Assembly: GCF_001486505.1 (NCBI RefSeq)
Contig: NZ_LN909064.1
Coordinates: forward strand, 248,001-312,000
DNA from: Paenibacillus rubinfantis
GTDB taxonomy: Bacteria; Bacillota; Bacilli; Paenibacillales; Paenibacillaceae
DNA length: 64,000 bases
Reading direction: 5' to 3'
In this document: positions 8,986 to 17,255 of the stretch, piece by piece
Numbering within the stretch: position 1 is the stretch's first letter
Layout: each line of letters starts with the position of its first letter
Position numbers and translations under genes: made by a program
Notes under the pieces: model-generated
What the model was told of the DNA's origin: nothing
What the model saw: only the letters and a program-made list of their open reading frames with translations
Databases searched by the model: none

Positions 8986-10803
8986 ATGGTAAACAAAATT
9001 AAGCGTGTACTGATCGGGAGACCGATGAAAAGTACCGAAATCGAAGGGGAGAAGCTGGGCAAGTTAAAGGCATTAGCCGTATTATCCTCGGACGCTTTGT
9101 CGTCGGTGGCTTATGGGACGGAGCAAATTCTGATCGTCTTGATGGCGGCGGGATTTTCAGCGATCTGGTATTCCATCCCGATCTCGTTTGCGGTGCTTGG
9201 ACTGTTATTGATCTTGATCCTGTCATATCGCCAAACGATTTTCTCCTATCCAACCGGAGGCGGGGCCTATATTGTGGCGATGGATAACCTGGGGAAATCA
9301 ACAGGGCTTCTGGCCGGCGGCTCACTGCTGGTCGATTATGTCCTAACGGTGGCGGTAAGCTCCTCGGCGGGGACAGACGCCATCACATCCGCTTTTCCGG
9401 CGCTGCATGATGATCGGGTGTTGATTGCGCTCTTGATGATTACTCTGCTGACGCTGATGAATCTGCGCGGGGTGACGGAATCGGCTTCGGTATTGGCTAT
9501 TCCGGTTTATCTGTTTGTCGTGTCGATCTTTGTCCTGATTCTGTCGGGGCTTTTCAAATATCTGACCGGCGGCATTCACGCAAGCGTACCGGAAATGGGA
9601 ACCGCGGTTTCGGACATTAGCTTGTTTCTGCTGCTGAAGGCGTTCAGCTCCGGTTGTTCAGCCTTAACCGGGGTCGAGGCGGTGTCCAACGCCATCCCGA
9701 ATTTCAAGAAGCCAGCGGAGAAGAACGCGGCGGCGACGCTCGTAATGATGGGTGTCATTTTGTGCGCCATGTTTATCGGAATTAGTGCGTTGGCTTATTG
9801 GTATGGCATTGCTCCAAATCCAAAGGCAACCGTCGTTTCTCAAATTGCCGAATCAACCTTCGGCCGGGGCGTATTGTATTACGTGATTCAGGCTATCACG
9901 GCGCTTATCTTGTTCCTGGCCGCCAATACGGCTTACTCGGCCTTTCCTTTACTGGCGTTTATGCTGGCCAAAGACAAATACATGCCCCATGCCTTTATGG
10001 TTCGCGGAGACCGGCTTGGCTTTTCGAACGGGATCATTTTTCTCGGCGTAGCTTCGGCTTTGCTGGTTATCGGATTTCATGGCAACACGGAGAGCTTGAT
10101 TCCGCTGTACGCGGTGGGTGTATTTATCCCGTTTACGCTGTCGCAGCTCGGCATGATGGTTCGATGGCTTAAGCTGAAGCCGCAAGGCTGGGGATTCCGG
10201 TTTGCAATCAACACGATTGGGATGCTGACCACGCTGGGAATTACACTTATCTTCATCATCACCAAGTTTTCGCATGTATGGGTCGTTTTTATTTTCTTAC
10301 CGCTCGTCATGTTTATCTTTTACCAAATTCATCGTCATTATTTAAATATTGCCGAACAGCTTCGAATCCGGATGGACACGGACAAACCCTGCATTAAAGG
10401 CAGTACGATTGTGGTTCCGGTTGCCGGCGTCACCCGCGTCGTCATGAACTCCTTAAGTTACGCCAAATCGCTGACGGATAATGTTGTTGCCGTGTATGTT
10501 GGTTTTGATGACGAAGAAATTGACCGCATGGAGAAGAAGTGGGAGGAATGGGATCCGGGGGTTCGGTTAATTACGCTGCGCTCCAGCTTCCGCAGTATTA
10601 TCCGTCCGATTATGAAGTTTATTGATACCGTGGAATGGAAAACGGCGGAAACCGATCATATCACCGTCTTGATTCCCCAGTTTATTACCAAGCACTGGTG
10701 GCAGAATATTTTGCACAATCAATCGAGCCTGTTGCTCCGAGCTTATTTATTTAATAAAAAGGATATTGTCATTGCGACCGTTCCTTACCATCTACAAAAA
10801 TAG
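8986..10803 (+). CDS. kimA: Potassium importer KimA (YdaO), APC superfamily
   Basis: This 605-residue membrane protein matches Bacillus KimA almost throughout. Examples are 'LKALAVLSSDALSSVAYGTE', 'YPTGGGAYIV', 'LLVDYVLTVAVS-SAGTDAI', 'AFSSGCSALTGVEA-SNAIP' and 'VRGDRLGFSNGIIFLG'. About twelve transmembrane helices occupy residues 30-450. The C-terminal cytoplasmic domain ('VVPVAGVTRVV', 'LIPQFITK', 'ILHNQSSLLLR') is the region known to help form the dimer. It takes up potassium coupled to protons at high affinity. The upstream c-di-AMP riboswitch and terminator would shut it off when potassium is plentiful. Start ATG 8986 follows GAGGAGCTC. Length and motifs show an intact gene. Confidence 0.96.
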   Translation: MVNKIKRVLIGRPMKSTEIEGEKLGKLKALAVLSSDALSSVAYGTEQILIVLMAAGFSAIWYSIPISFAVLGLLLILILSYRQTIFSYPTGGGAYIVAMDNLGKSTGLLAGGSLLVDYVLTVAVSSSAGTDAITSAFPALHDDRVLIALLMITLLTLMNLRGVTESASVLAIPVYLFVVSIFVLILSGLFKYLTGGIHASVPEMGTAVSDISLFLLLKAFSSGCSALTGVEAVSNAIPNFKKPAEKNAAATLVMMGVILCAMFIGISALAYWYGIAPNPKATVVSQIAESTFGRGVLYYVIQAITALILFLAANTAYSAFPLLAFMLAKDKYMPHAFMVRGDRLGFSNGIIFLGVASALLVIGFHGNTESLIPLYAVGVFIPFTLSQLGMMVRWLKLKPQGWGFRFAINTIGMLTTLGITLIFIITKFSHVWVVFIFLPLVMFIFYQIHRHYLNIAEQLRIRMDTDKPCIKGSTIVVPVAGVTRVVMNSLSYAKSLTDNVVAVYVGFDDEEIDRMEKKWEEWDPGVRLITLRSSFRSIIRPIMKFIDTVEWKTAETDHITVLIPQFITKHWWQNILHNQSSLLLRAYLFNKKDIVIATVPYHLQK

Positions 10804-10853
10804 TTCGTTTTGCCGGCTTGACGTATACTAACCTAAATCGAGGAGGTACTCAG

Positions 10854-11056
10854 GTGCTTCGGACAAAAATCATCTGTACGTTAGGACCCGCCTGCGATTC
10901 GGTATCCGTGCGACGGGTACGAGCGCTGATTCTGGCGTTCGCCCCATCATCCGGATAAGACAACCGATGAGATGTTGGCATCGGCAATCGACAGCGCCCG
11001 CCGATCGGGTTACATCGAGGACGGGGATACCGTCGTCTTCTCCGCCGGATTGCAAG
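10854..11056 (+). pseudogene. pyk: Pyruvate kinase remnant with the middle of the gene missing
   Basis: A GTG at 10854 with AGGAGG at 10841-10846 opens a frame starting LRTKIICTLGPACDSV, the N-terminus of pyruvate kinase (usual TKI-CT-GPA motif). It stops after about 34 codons. Immediately after, in another frame, comes HHPDKTTDEMLASAIDSA followed by 'GYIEDGDTVVFSAG', which matches the C-terminal domain of the same enzyme. Roughly 350-400 residues, including the whole TIM barrel, are absent. It cannot make pyruvate kinase. A functional copy presumably exists elsewhere. It may be a real internal deletion or an assembly collapse; the same question arises for three other genes in the window. Confidence 0.7.
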
Positions 11057-11106
11057 AAAGGTCCCCCGAAGCCGTTGTCGCAACGGCACGAGGGACCTTT
11101 ACTTTT
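11057..11106. terminator. Bidirectional terminator between the pyk remnant and the PTS operon
   Basis: A long inverted repeat pairs AAAGGTCCC (from 11057) with GGGACCTTT (11092-11100), with an inner AGCCGTTG/CAACGGC stem. T-rich flanks occur on both sides. It would end transcription from the minus-strand PTS gene, whose stop is at 11108. Confidence 0.7.
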
Positions 11107-11107
11107 G

Positions 11108-13075
11108 TTAGTGGATTTGATCCAGCAACCGGTAGGCTTCCTGCTTGGTTTTCACCTGAAGCAATTGCTCGCGGAATTCGTCATCCATCAGCTTGCGGGA
11201 CAGCATTTGCAGAATCTTCAAATGCTCGTTACCTTTGTTTTCGGCGGGTACGGCGATCATAAAGATCAGTTTAGCGGGGGTACCGTCCGCGCTGCTCCAA
11301 TCGATGCCTTCTTGCTTGATCCCAAACACGACCCGGGGCTTCAGCACCGCTGCCGATTTACCGTGCGGCACGGCTACGTTCATGCCGATGCCGGTAGAGC
11401 TCTCTTGCTCGCGCTTTAGAATCGCCTGCTTGAATTCGGCTGAGGTGGTGAGCACACCTTCGGCGTCCAGCTTGGCGATCATCTCATCGATGATTTCGTC
11501 CCGCGTCGAGGCGGAAAGCGAAGGCTCGATGAGATCCAGGCTGATGATATCGGTCAGTTTGTTAACCGGATGTTGGGCTTCACTTGTCGGCATGCTTACC
11601 GGGCGAACCGCTTCCGAACGCGGCGTTTCGATAGCCGGGGCCGCCTCCGCCACCGCACTTGCCCCAGCGAGTTGAGGTTCAATTTGGTCTTTCTTCAGCA
11701 GCTTGATCATCAGGGCTGTGACGATGGAACCAACGATGACGGCGACGAAGAACATCAGGATATTGTCAACGGCGCCAAGCACGGCAACGATCGGTCCGCC
11801 GTGGGCGACACGGTCGCCCACGGCGCCCAGCATGGCGATAACGGAGCCGGCCATCGAGCCGACCATGATACTTGGAATAACGCGCAGCGGATCTTGGGAA
11901 GCGAAGGGAATCGCCCCTTCGGTAATCCCGAACAAGCCCATGGTGAACGCCGCTTTACCGGACTCTCTTTCCGCGTTATGGAACTTGCGTTTGAACAAGA
12001 ACGTAGCCAGACCCAAACCAATCGGCGGAATACAGATCGCCACCGCGATCGGGCCCATGATTTGATAGTTACCCTCCGCGATCATCGCGGAGCCGAACAT
12101 GAACGCCACCTTGTTGACCGGTCCCCCCATGTCGAAGGAGATCATGGCGCCAAGGATCAATGCCAGCAGTATCGAGCTGGCCCCTTGCATGCTGGCGAGC
12201 CAGCTAGTGAGCGATTCGAACACCTGAGCGATCGGGCCGCCCAGCAGGTAAATGAAGGCGAGGCCAAGGATCAGCGAAGACAAGACCGGAATGATGATGA
12301 TCGGCATGATCGGCGTGATGGCCTTCGGCACTTTCCACTTTTTGATCCACAGCGCGACGTAACCGGCCAGGAAGCCGGCGATGATCCCGCCGATAAAACC
12401 AGCACCGGCTTCACTTCCGTAGAAGCTGCCATTCGCGGCGATATAACCGCCGATCATCCCGGGAGCCAGACCCGGACGGTCAGCGATGCTAAACGCGATG
12501 AACCCGGCTAACACCGGAACCATAAACGTAAAGGATGCGGCCCCCAGCTTCTCGATCGTTTTCCAGAACGAGTCCTCGGGAATTTGCAAGCCGCCCGGCG
12601 TAGGGACGCCGCCGATGGAAAGGGCGATAGCGATCAGAAGACCGCCGACGACGATAAACGGAATCATATAGGAGACGCCGCTCATCAAGTGGCGATAGAA
12701 GGCATTTTGCTGCTTGGCGCCGGTTGGTTTGGACGGTGTGCCTTCCCCGTTGCCCTGTCCTTTGTAAACAGGCACATCCCCGGAGATCATCTGTTTAATC
12801 AGCGTTTCGGGGTTCCGAATGCCTTCTTGCACGCCGACGGCAATCAATTTCTTTCCGACGAACCGGCTTTTGTCTACCGTTTTGTCAGCGGCGATGATGA
12901 TGCCGTCCGCTTGGCGGATATCTTCTTCCGTAAACTGGTTTTCCACTCCGATCGAGCCTTGGGTCTCGACCTTCATGGCAATGCCTAGCTTATCGGCGGC
13001 TTTTTGCAGATTTTCCGCCGCCATGTACGTATGGGCAATCCCGTTGGGACATGAGGTAATCGCCAGTAATTTCAT
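11108..13075 (-). CDS. manP: PTS fructose/mannose-family transporter, EIIBCA fusion (ManP-like)
   Basis: This 655-residue PTS permease has domain order B-C-A. The fructose-type EIIB domain at the N-terminus carries 'SCPNGIAHTYMAAE', with the phosphorylated cysteine at residue 9. The EIIC membrane domain covers about 125-460. The EIIA domain at the C-terminus carries the 'VPHGKS' histidine. It would import and phosphorylate a hexose using PEP. The upstream gene on the same strand is a ManR-like activator of almost exactly B. subtilis ManR length, and the order manR-manP is the same as in B. subtilis. No manA or fruK gene is adjacent, so mannose versus fructose is undecided. A cre site lies 26-40 bases before the start. 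Confidence 0.85.
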   Translation of the reverse strand: MKLLAITSCPNGIAHTYMAAENLQKAADKLGIAMKVETQGSIGVENQFTEEDIRQADGIIIAADKTVDKSRFVGKKLIAVGVQEGIRNPETLIKQMISGDVPVYKGQGNGEGTPSKPTGAKQQNAFYRHLMSGVSYMIPFIVVGGLLIAIALSIGGVPTPGGLQIPEDSFWKTIEKLGAASFTFMVPVLAGFIAFSIADRPGLAPGMIGGYIAANGSFYGSEAGAGFIGGIIAGFLAGYVALWIKKWKVPKAITPIMPIIIIPVLSSLILGLAFIYLLGGPIAQVFESLTSWLASMQGASSILLALILGAMISFDMGGPVNKVAFMFGSAMIAEGNYQIMGPIAVAICIPPIGLGLATFLFKRKFHNAERESGKAAFTMGLFGITEGAIPFASQDPLRVIPSIMVGSMAGSVIAMLGAVGDRVAHGGPIVAVLGAVDNILMFFVAVIVGSIVTALMIKLLKKDQIEPQLAGASAVAEAAPAIETPRSEAVRPVSMPTSEAQHPVNKLTDIISLDLIEPSLSASTRDEIIDEMIAKLDAEGVLTTSAEFKQAILKREQESSTGIGMNVAVPHGKSAAVLKPRVVFGIKQEGIDWSSADGTPAKLIFMIAVPAENKGNEHLKILQMLSRKLMDDEFREQLLQVKTKQEAYRLLDQIH

Positions 13076-13100
13076 GGATTTTTCCTCCTGTAATATAGAT

Positions 13101-13115
13101 CGAAATCGTTTACAT
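13101..13115 (-). promoter_or_regulatory. cre (CcpA) site upstream of manP
   Basis: The minus strand reads ATGTAAACGATTTCG, matching the cre consensus WTGNAARCGNWWWCA at 14 of 15 positions (last base differs). Its position just ahead of the manP ribosome site suggests catabolite repression. Confidence 0.65.
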
Positions 13116-13192
13116 GACCCATCTTAACGTAAAAGGAACGGCGGAAAAGAACTTTATCTTACCGGAAGTTCCGGAATAAACAGATTATTTCC

Positions 13193-15139
13193 CTATAAGC
13201 AACTGAGAAGCTCCTCGGGGGTTTGTGCCTGCACGAGCCGTTCGACCGTCGATGGCTGTTCGCTGAGCAGGGACAGGCGCTGGAACAGTTTTTTCGTCAT
13301 CTCTTGCTCCTGCGGGGCGAGCGCCAGCATAAATACGATGGACACCTTCTCTTCCTGCCATTCCAGCGGCTCTTGCAGAGTGGCAACGGCGATCCGCGAG
13401 GTTCGAATCAGCTTAGGATCCCCATGCGGAATCGCGATACCGCCGCCGATGGTTGTAGACGAAATTCGTTCCCGCAGCAAAGCTTGATGTGCGTAATTTG
13501 TCTCGACATACCCCTGCTTCGCCAACTCATTTGCCATCAGCTCGATGAGCTCAAATCGATGACCGATGGCCAGCCGCGGAAACACGAGCGACGGCTGGGT
13601 GTACAAGCTGAGAATTGAACCGGCATGTTCCGCTTGCCCGGATTCTTGATCCAGCTTGCCGATGAAGTTGGCGATCTTCTGCACTTCCCCGGGCTCCAAC
13701 AGCGGGGACACCGTGATGGACGGGCGGGTGACATGTTCCAGGGGAACCGTGGAGATGATGAAGTCGACCGAATGGTGTGATAAATACCCAGGGAGGTCCG
13801 CTACCCGAACGGAATCCAATACTTGCAGTTCCGGGAACTTCCGCTCCAGCTTGGAACGCAGAATGTGCGACATGCCAACTCCCATATGGCAAACGGTCAC
13901 GATTCGCTTCCTATCCTCGATAGGTTGGCTGAGCCGCTCTACCGCAGCCTGAAAATGCAGCGTCAAGTATGCGGCTTCCTCCTCGGGAAAAGCAAATGGA
14001 TACCCTGTGCTTAACTCCCGGGTCGCATCAATCACCATGTCGAACATGTAGGGGTACATTTTTTTGATATCCTGCAGCATCGGGTTCGATACTGGGAGTC
14101 CATAGCTTAACCGATTAATGGTGGAATATAGATGGATGCGCAGTCCTTCCATCAAGACCTCATCTTTACTAAAATCCACCCAGGTCAAGGCGGACATCTT
14201 CCGAACGAGCGTCTCCGCCATGCCGCGGGCTTCGGCCGTATCCGTCGTCGAAGCCGCTCCGGGGTCCGCCGTTTCGATCCGCGCCTTGGAGCGGATCTTC
14301 CCGCCCAGAATATGAGCGGTTAGATAAGCCGCCTCATCCTCCGGAAACCGTACCGCAAAAAGGCGCTCCAGCTTACGGATGAAAGTTCCGGTCCAGCGAA
14401 ACTCCTGCTTCCCGCGAACAAAGATTTTCTCCTGCTCGGAGAAGGAAATGGGCTGCTTCAGCTTCGTGCGCCGAACCATCAGCAGCGTATGAATCAGCAG
14501 GTTGTCGAACGCCTCATCTGTAAACGCCAGCTGGGCGTCAAGCTCAAGCTGCTTGAGCTCCCGGGTGACCATGTCCAGTTCATGGGGAGCAAACCGATCC
14601 TTAATGAACGACTGGCCGGCTTCGCCGGTGAGTTGGGACAACCTGGACAACGCCGCCCGCTTATCCCGTTCCATCCCCTCGATCAACACGCCGACTTTTT
14701 GCTTGGAGACAACGGTTAGATCTCGTTTATCAAGCCATTCCCGCAAGGTGTCTAAATCCTTTTTGATGACGGTCTTGCTGGTATAGTGTTTGTCAGCCAG
14801 CTCTTGAATCGTGACCGGCTTCGTCTCCATCAGCAACTGGTACGCCACGGCGATGAGTCGCTCCTCTTCCGTCTCTTGATCCTTATGTTTTGCGGAATTA
14901 CGTAGCTCTGCAGCGATTGCGGCTTTGTCCGACTTCGAAATGTCCAAGGTGACCCCTAATCCGGGTTTGCGGACCAGACGGGCGTTTGATGATTGGGTCA
15001 AATACCTGTCGATTTCATCCAAATCGTTGCGTATGGTTTTTTCCGAGCAGCCAAAGTGCAGGGCGATATCCCGGATCACCAAGTGAGGCCGGGTTTCGGT
15101 CAACAGCATATGTATTAAGTCCTTCTGACGGTTGTTCAT
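13193..15139 (-). CDS. manR: PRD-containing transcriptional activator, ManR-like
   Basis: This 648-residue regulator has the architecture of B. subtilis ManR, which is also about 648 residues. It starts with HTH domains ('SEKTIRNDLDEIDRYL', 'SKTVIKKDLDTLREWL'). Two PTS regulation domains with conserved histidines follow ('LLIHTLLMVRR', 'AYLTAHILGG', 'AYLTLHFQAAVERL'). An EIIB-like domain starts at about 400 ('VTVCHMGVGMSHILRSKLE'), and an EIIA-like domain lies at the end ('GGGIAIPHGD'). Phosphorylation by HPr and by the cognate EII tunes DNA binding. It would activate the adjacent manP promoter. The ATG follows AAGGGGGTGA. The inverted repeat TTCCGG-N2-CCGGAA-like sequence in the 117-base gap is a possible operator. 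Confidence 0.88.
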   Translation of the reverse strand: MNNRQKDLIHMLLTETRPHLVIRDIALHFGCSEKTIRNDLDEIDRYLTQSSNARLVRKPGLGVTLDISKSDKAAIAAELRNSAKHKDQETEEERLIAVAYQLLMETKPVTIQELADKHYTSKTVIKKDLDTLREWLDKRDLTVVSKQKVGVLIEGMERDKRAALSRLSQLTGEAGQSFIKDRFAPHELDMVTRELKQLELDAQLAFTDEAFDNLLIHTLLMVRRTKLKQPISFSEQEKIFVRGKQEFRWTGTFIRKLERLFAVRFPEDEAAYLTAHILGGKIRSKARIETADPGAASTTDTAEARGMAETLVRKMSALTWVDFSKDEVLMEGLRIHLYSTINRLSYGLPVSNPMLQDIKKMYPYMFDMVIDATRELSTGYPFAFPEEEAAYLTLHFQAAVERLSQPIEDRKRIVTVCHMGVGMSHILRSKLERKFPELQVLDSVRVADLPGYLSHHSVDFIISTVPLEHVTRPSITVSPLLEPGEVQKIANFIGKLDQESGQAEHAGSILSLYTQPSLVFPRLAIGHRFELIELMANELAKQGYVETNYAHQALLRERISSTTIGGGIAIPHGDPKLIRTSRIAVATLQEPLEWQEEKVSIVFMLALAPQEQEMTKKLFQRLSLLSEQPSTVERLVQAQTPEELLSCL

Positions 15140-15309
15140 CGTTTCGCGTCACCCCCTTGCTATGGGATTAAAGTGTTCGATTCGCGCCATCCTTCACTTC
15201 GTGTAGCATTTCTGGATCCGGCAGATTCGATACGGGCGGGCACCAAACCTGGCCTCCGCACGTACACTAACCTAGATTCACCCGAATATTGACAAGGAGG
15301 GGAACAGGT

Positions 15310-16113
15310 TTGATCCTTCTGCCGCCAAAAGATAAGAGGCAGCTGTCCCAAATCCAAATGACGCTGCCTGCGCTTCAAAGGGAAATCGTGGAGGCTCAAG
15401 AAAGAAGCCCGGTGCCCTATCGTTACGGTTCTTTAGATGAATTGCTGTTTGAGCTGAGCCTGCGGAACTCCATCGTTGATTCCGCGCTGGCGCTCAATCA
15501 GAGCGGTGCCCAATTTGCCGTCTACCGTAAATCCCGTTGCAATGAGATGTACTGGAACCGCACGGAGGAAGGAGGGTTTCGGCTGAAAAACGGAGTGGCG
15601 CCGTCGGATGCTATTATGGACATCTATCGGAACGGTCCACTTTACGGCTTCGAATGCTCCATGGCCATGATGATTGTGATGTATAAGGCGGTGCTCGATC
15701 AAATCGGCAGCCGGGCGTTTAATACGTATTTTACGAATCTGCTTCTTTACGATTGGCAGTATGACAGCGATCTCGGTTTTCGTCAAGGAAGTCTGCGGTT
15801 AGGTCCTTATCCCGGGGATATTCTCTATTTCAAAAATCCGGACCATAACCCCGAAACCCCGGAATGGCAAGGGGAGAACGTGATTATGCTAGGGGAAGAC
15901 CGCTACTACGGCCATGGCATCGGTATTCGTTCTTCCGCCGGAATTATCGAAGCGCTGAACCGCCGAAGAAAACCCGGCAGCCGAAAATCGGCGTATTTGC
16001 TCGATACGATCATTTACCCCAATTACGAGCATATCCGTTCTTTGCGGGGCGTGTATGCCCGGATCGGCAGCAGCGTATATCGCCGCCGCGGCACGGACTC
16101 CGGCCAGGCTTAA
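15310..16113 (+). CDS. tgl: Protein-glutamine gamma-glutamyltransferase Tgl
   Basis: This is a 267-residue spore-coat transglutaminase. The TTG at 15310 is chosen because AAGGAGGGG (15294-15302) sits directly before it; the ATG at 15289 lies upstream of that site. 'PLYGFECSMAMMIVMYKA' holds the catalytic cysteine near residue 115. 'LYDWQYDSDL', 'DILYFKNPDHNPETPEWQGENVI' (split across the family block) and 'GEDRYYGHGIGI' supply the catalytic His and Glu/Asp region. It cross-links coat proteins such as GerQ through epsilon-(gamma-glutamyl)lysine bonds late in sporulation. It is monocistronic with a hairpin terminator after it. Confidence 0.93.
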   Translation: MILLPPKDKRQLSQIQMTLPALQREIVEAQERSPVPYRYGSLDELLFELSLRNSIVDSALALNQSGAQFAVYRKSRCNEMYWNRTEEGGFRLKNGVAPSDAIMDIYRNGPLYGFECSMAMMIVMYKAVLDQIGSRAFNTYFTNLLLYDWQYDSDLGFRQGSLRLGPYPGDILYFKNPDHNPETPEWQGENVIMLGEDRYYGHGIGIRSSAGIIEALNRRRKPGSRKSAYLLDTIIYPNYEHIRSLRGVYARIGSSVYRRRGTDSGQA

Positions 16114-16116
16114 GCA

Positions 16117-16150
16117 AATAAGGCCTCCTGCGGTTGCAGGGGGCCTTATT
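16117..16150. terminator. Bidirectional terminator between tgl and the Arg/Phe-rich gene
   Basis: AATAAGGCC (16117-16125) pairs with GGCCTTATT (16142-16150), with an extra CCTGC/GCAGG inner stem. It lies between two convergent genes. Confidence 0.75.
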
Positions 16151-16166
16151 GCCGGCTTGCATGTGA

Positions 16167-16538
16167 TTAGAAGAAGAAGGGGAAGAAGAATCTTCGGAAG
16201 AAGAAAAACGGGTAAGGCCGGCGAATAAAGCGGCGGAAGCGGCGCGGATAGCCATAGCCAAAACCTCCGCCGAAGGGATAACCGCCGCCATAAGGGAACC
16301 CAAACGCGCGATCATCCATATCCCCGACCGGAACGAGCAGGTACACGTGGTCATCGTCCATTCCGTCGATGATCCCTTCATACATTCTGCCGTCGGACCC
16401 TTCCATTTGCATCAGATGGTGGTGATACTTTTTACACATTTCCATCATTTGTTTCTTCTGGTCGTACCCCATCGGTTCTTGACTCATCGGGCTAACTTGG
16501 CTTGGCGTGCCGCCGTAAGGCGAATACATCGTGGGCAT
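16167..16538 (-). CDS. Small Gly/Tyr-rich protein with Arg/Phe-rich tail, function unknown
   Basis: This is a 123-residue protein. The start is placed at ATG 16538 because AAGGAGGA lies about ten bases upstream; the longer frame to 16673 adds residues before that site. It opens with Pro/Ser/Tyr-rich 'MYSPYGGTPSQVSP'. A small central domain reads 'GRMYEGIIDGMDDDHVYLLVPVGD', followed by a Gly/Tyr-rich stretch. The end is almost only Arg, Phe and Pro ('RRFRRFIRRPYPFFFFRR', then FFFPFFF). The central part resembles small Bacillaceae proteins with a 'G-V--VDDDHVYLAVP' core, but I cannot name the family. The convergent neighbour tgl makes a spore-envelope role conceivable; that is only inference. 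Confidence 0.7.
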   Translation of the reverse strand: MPTMYSPYGGTPSQVSPMSQEPMGYDQKKQMMEMCKKYHHHLMQMEGSDGRMYEGIIDGMDDDHVYLLVPVGDMDDRAFGFPYGGGYPFGGGFGYGYPRRFRRFIRRPYPFFFFRRFFFPFFF

Positions 16539-16727
16539 TCGAATCCATTCCTCCTTTGTTCTTGCTGCAGTATATTCGCGGATATAGGCATTTGTGCGAT
16601 AGGTTCTTGTACCCGTTTTGCCACGATCGTCTTGTACCGGAATGGACCCGAATATGCTAAGATGGGGATGCATTGGGCATGGCCTTATCCAACGACATTT
16701 AGGAAAAAAAATGAGGAGCGATCACAC

Positions 16728-17192
16728 ATGGACAAACAACCGTTAGGCACCAAAGTGATTACGCAAATCGGAATTATCGTTAGGGATATCGAAGCCGTTT
16801 CGCAAGCTTACGCGGATTTCCTCGACGTGGAGAAGCCGGCATGGTTTTGGACCGACGCCGTGGAAGTGGCGAAGACGGAATATCAGGGAGCGCCGTCCCC
16901 AGCCCGGGCGAAACTGGCGTTTTTTGATTGCGGCCAGCTGCAGTTGGAGCTGATCGAACCGGATGAGCATCCGAGCACTTGGCGGGACTTCCTGGAGGAG
17001 AAAGGGGAAGGCATGCACCACATCGCCTTCGTGATCGACGGGATGAAGGAGAAGATTCAACTGCTCGAAGGGCGCGGCATGCCACTGTCGCAAAAAGGGG
17101 AGTACACCGGCGGACGTTATGCTTATATGGACGCTACGCGTGACCTGAAGCTGTGGATCGAGCTGCTGGAGAACGACAAGAATGACAAGTAA
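16728..17192 (+). CDS. VOC family (glyoxalase/epimerase-like) protein
   Basis: This is a 154-residue vicinal-oxygen-chelate protein. ATG 16728 is chosen because GAGGAG lies at 16713-16718; the open frame upstream overlaps an opposite-strand gene. Two beta-alpha-beta-beta-beta modules are visible. Metal-ligand candidates are in 'VITQIGIIVRDIE' (where Gln replaces the common His), 'LQLELIEPDE', 'GMHHIAFVIDG' and 'LKLWIELLE'. The overall pattern resembles methylmalonyl-CoA epimerase-type VOC proteins. The substrate is unknown. It is followed closely by an SDR gene, with a perfect cre match in the gap. Confidence 0.85.
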   Translation: MDKQPLGTKVITQIGIIVRDIEAVSQAYADFLDVEKPAWFWTDAVEVAKTEYQGAPSPARAKLAFFDCGQLQLELIEPDEHPSTWRDFLEEKGEGMHHIAFVIDGMKEKIQLLEGRGMPLSQKGEYTGGRYAYMDATRDLKLWIELLENDKNDK

Positions 17193-17211
17193 GCGATGAT
17201 CGTTTCAAGAA

Positions 17212-17226
17212 ATGTAAACGGATTCA
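17212..17226 (+). promoter_or_regulatory. cre (CcpA) site before the SDR gene
   Basis: ATGTAAACGGATTCA matches WTGNAARCGNWWWCA at all 15 positions. It lies in the 63-base gap before the SDR start at 17256, so it could repress an internal promoter or act as a roadblock for transcription from the VOC gene. Confidence 0.6.
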
Positions 17227-17255
17227 TGAACAAACCAAGGAGGCAAGGTAGGATT

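Noticed and set aside
11570..12511. 313-codon plus-strand open frame inside the PTS gene
   Set aside because: Composition is His/Asp/Arg-rich antisense of membrane helices; the minus-strand EIIC domain is unmistakable.
16347..16727. N-terminal extension of the VOC protein
   Set aside because: It lies opposite the Arg/Phe-rich gene, has no domain match, and the GAGGAG site points to ATG 16728.
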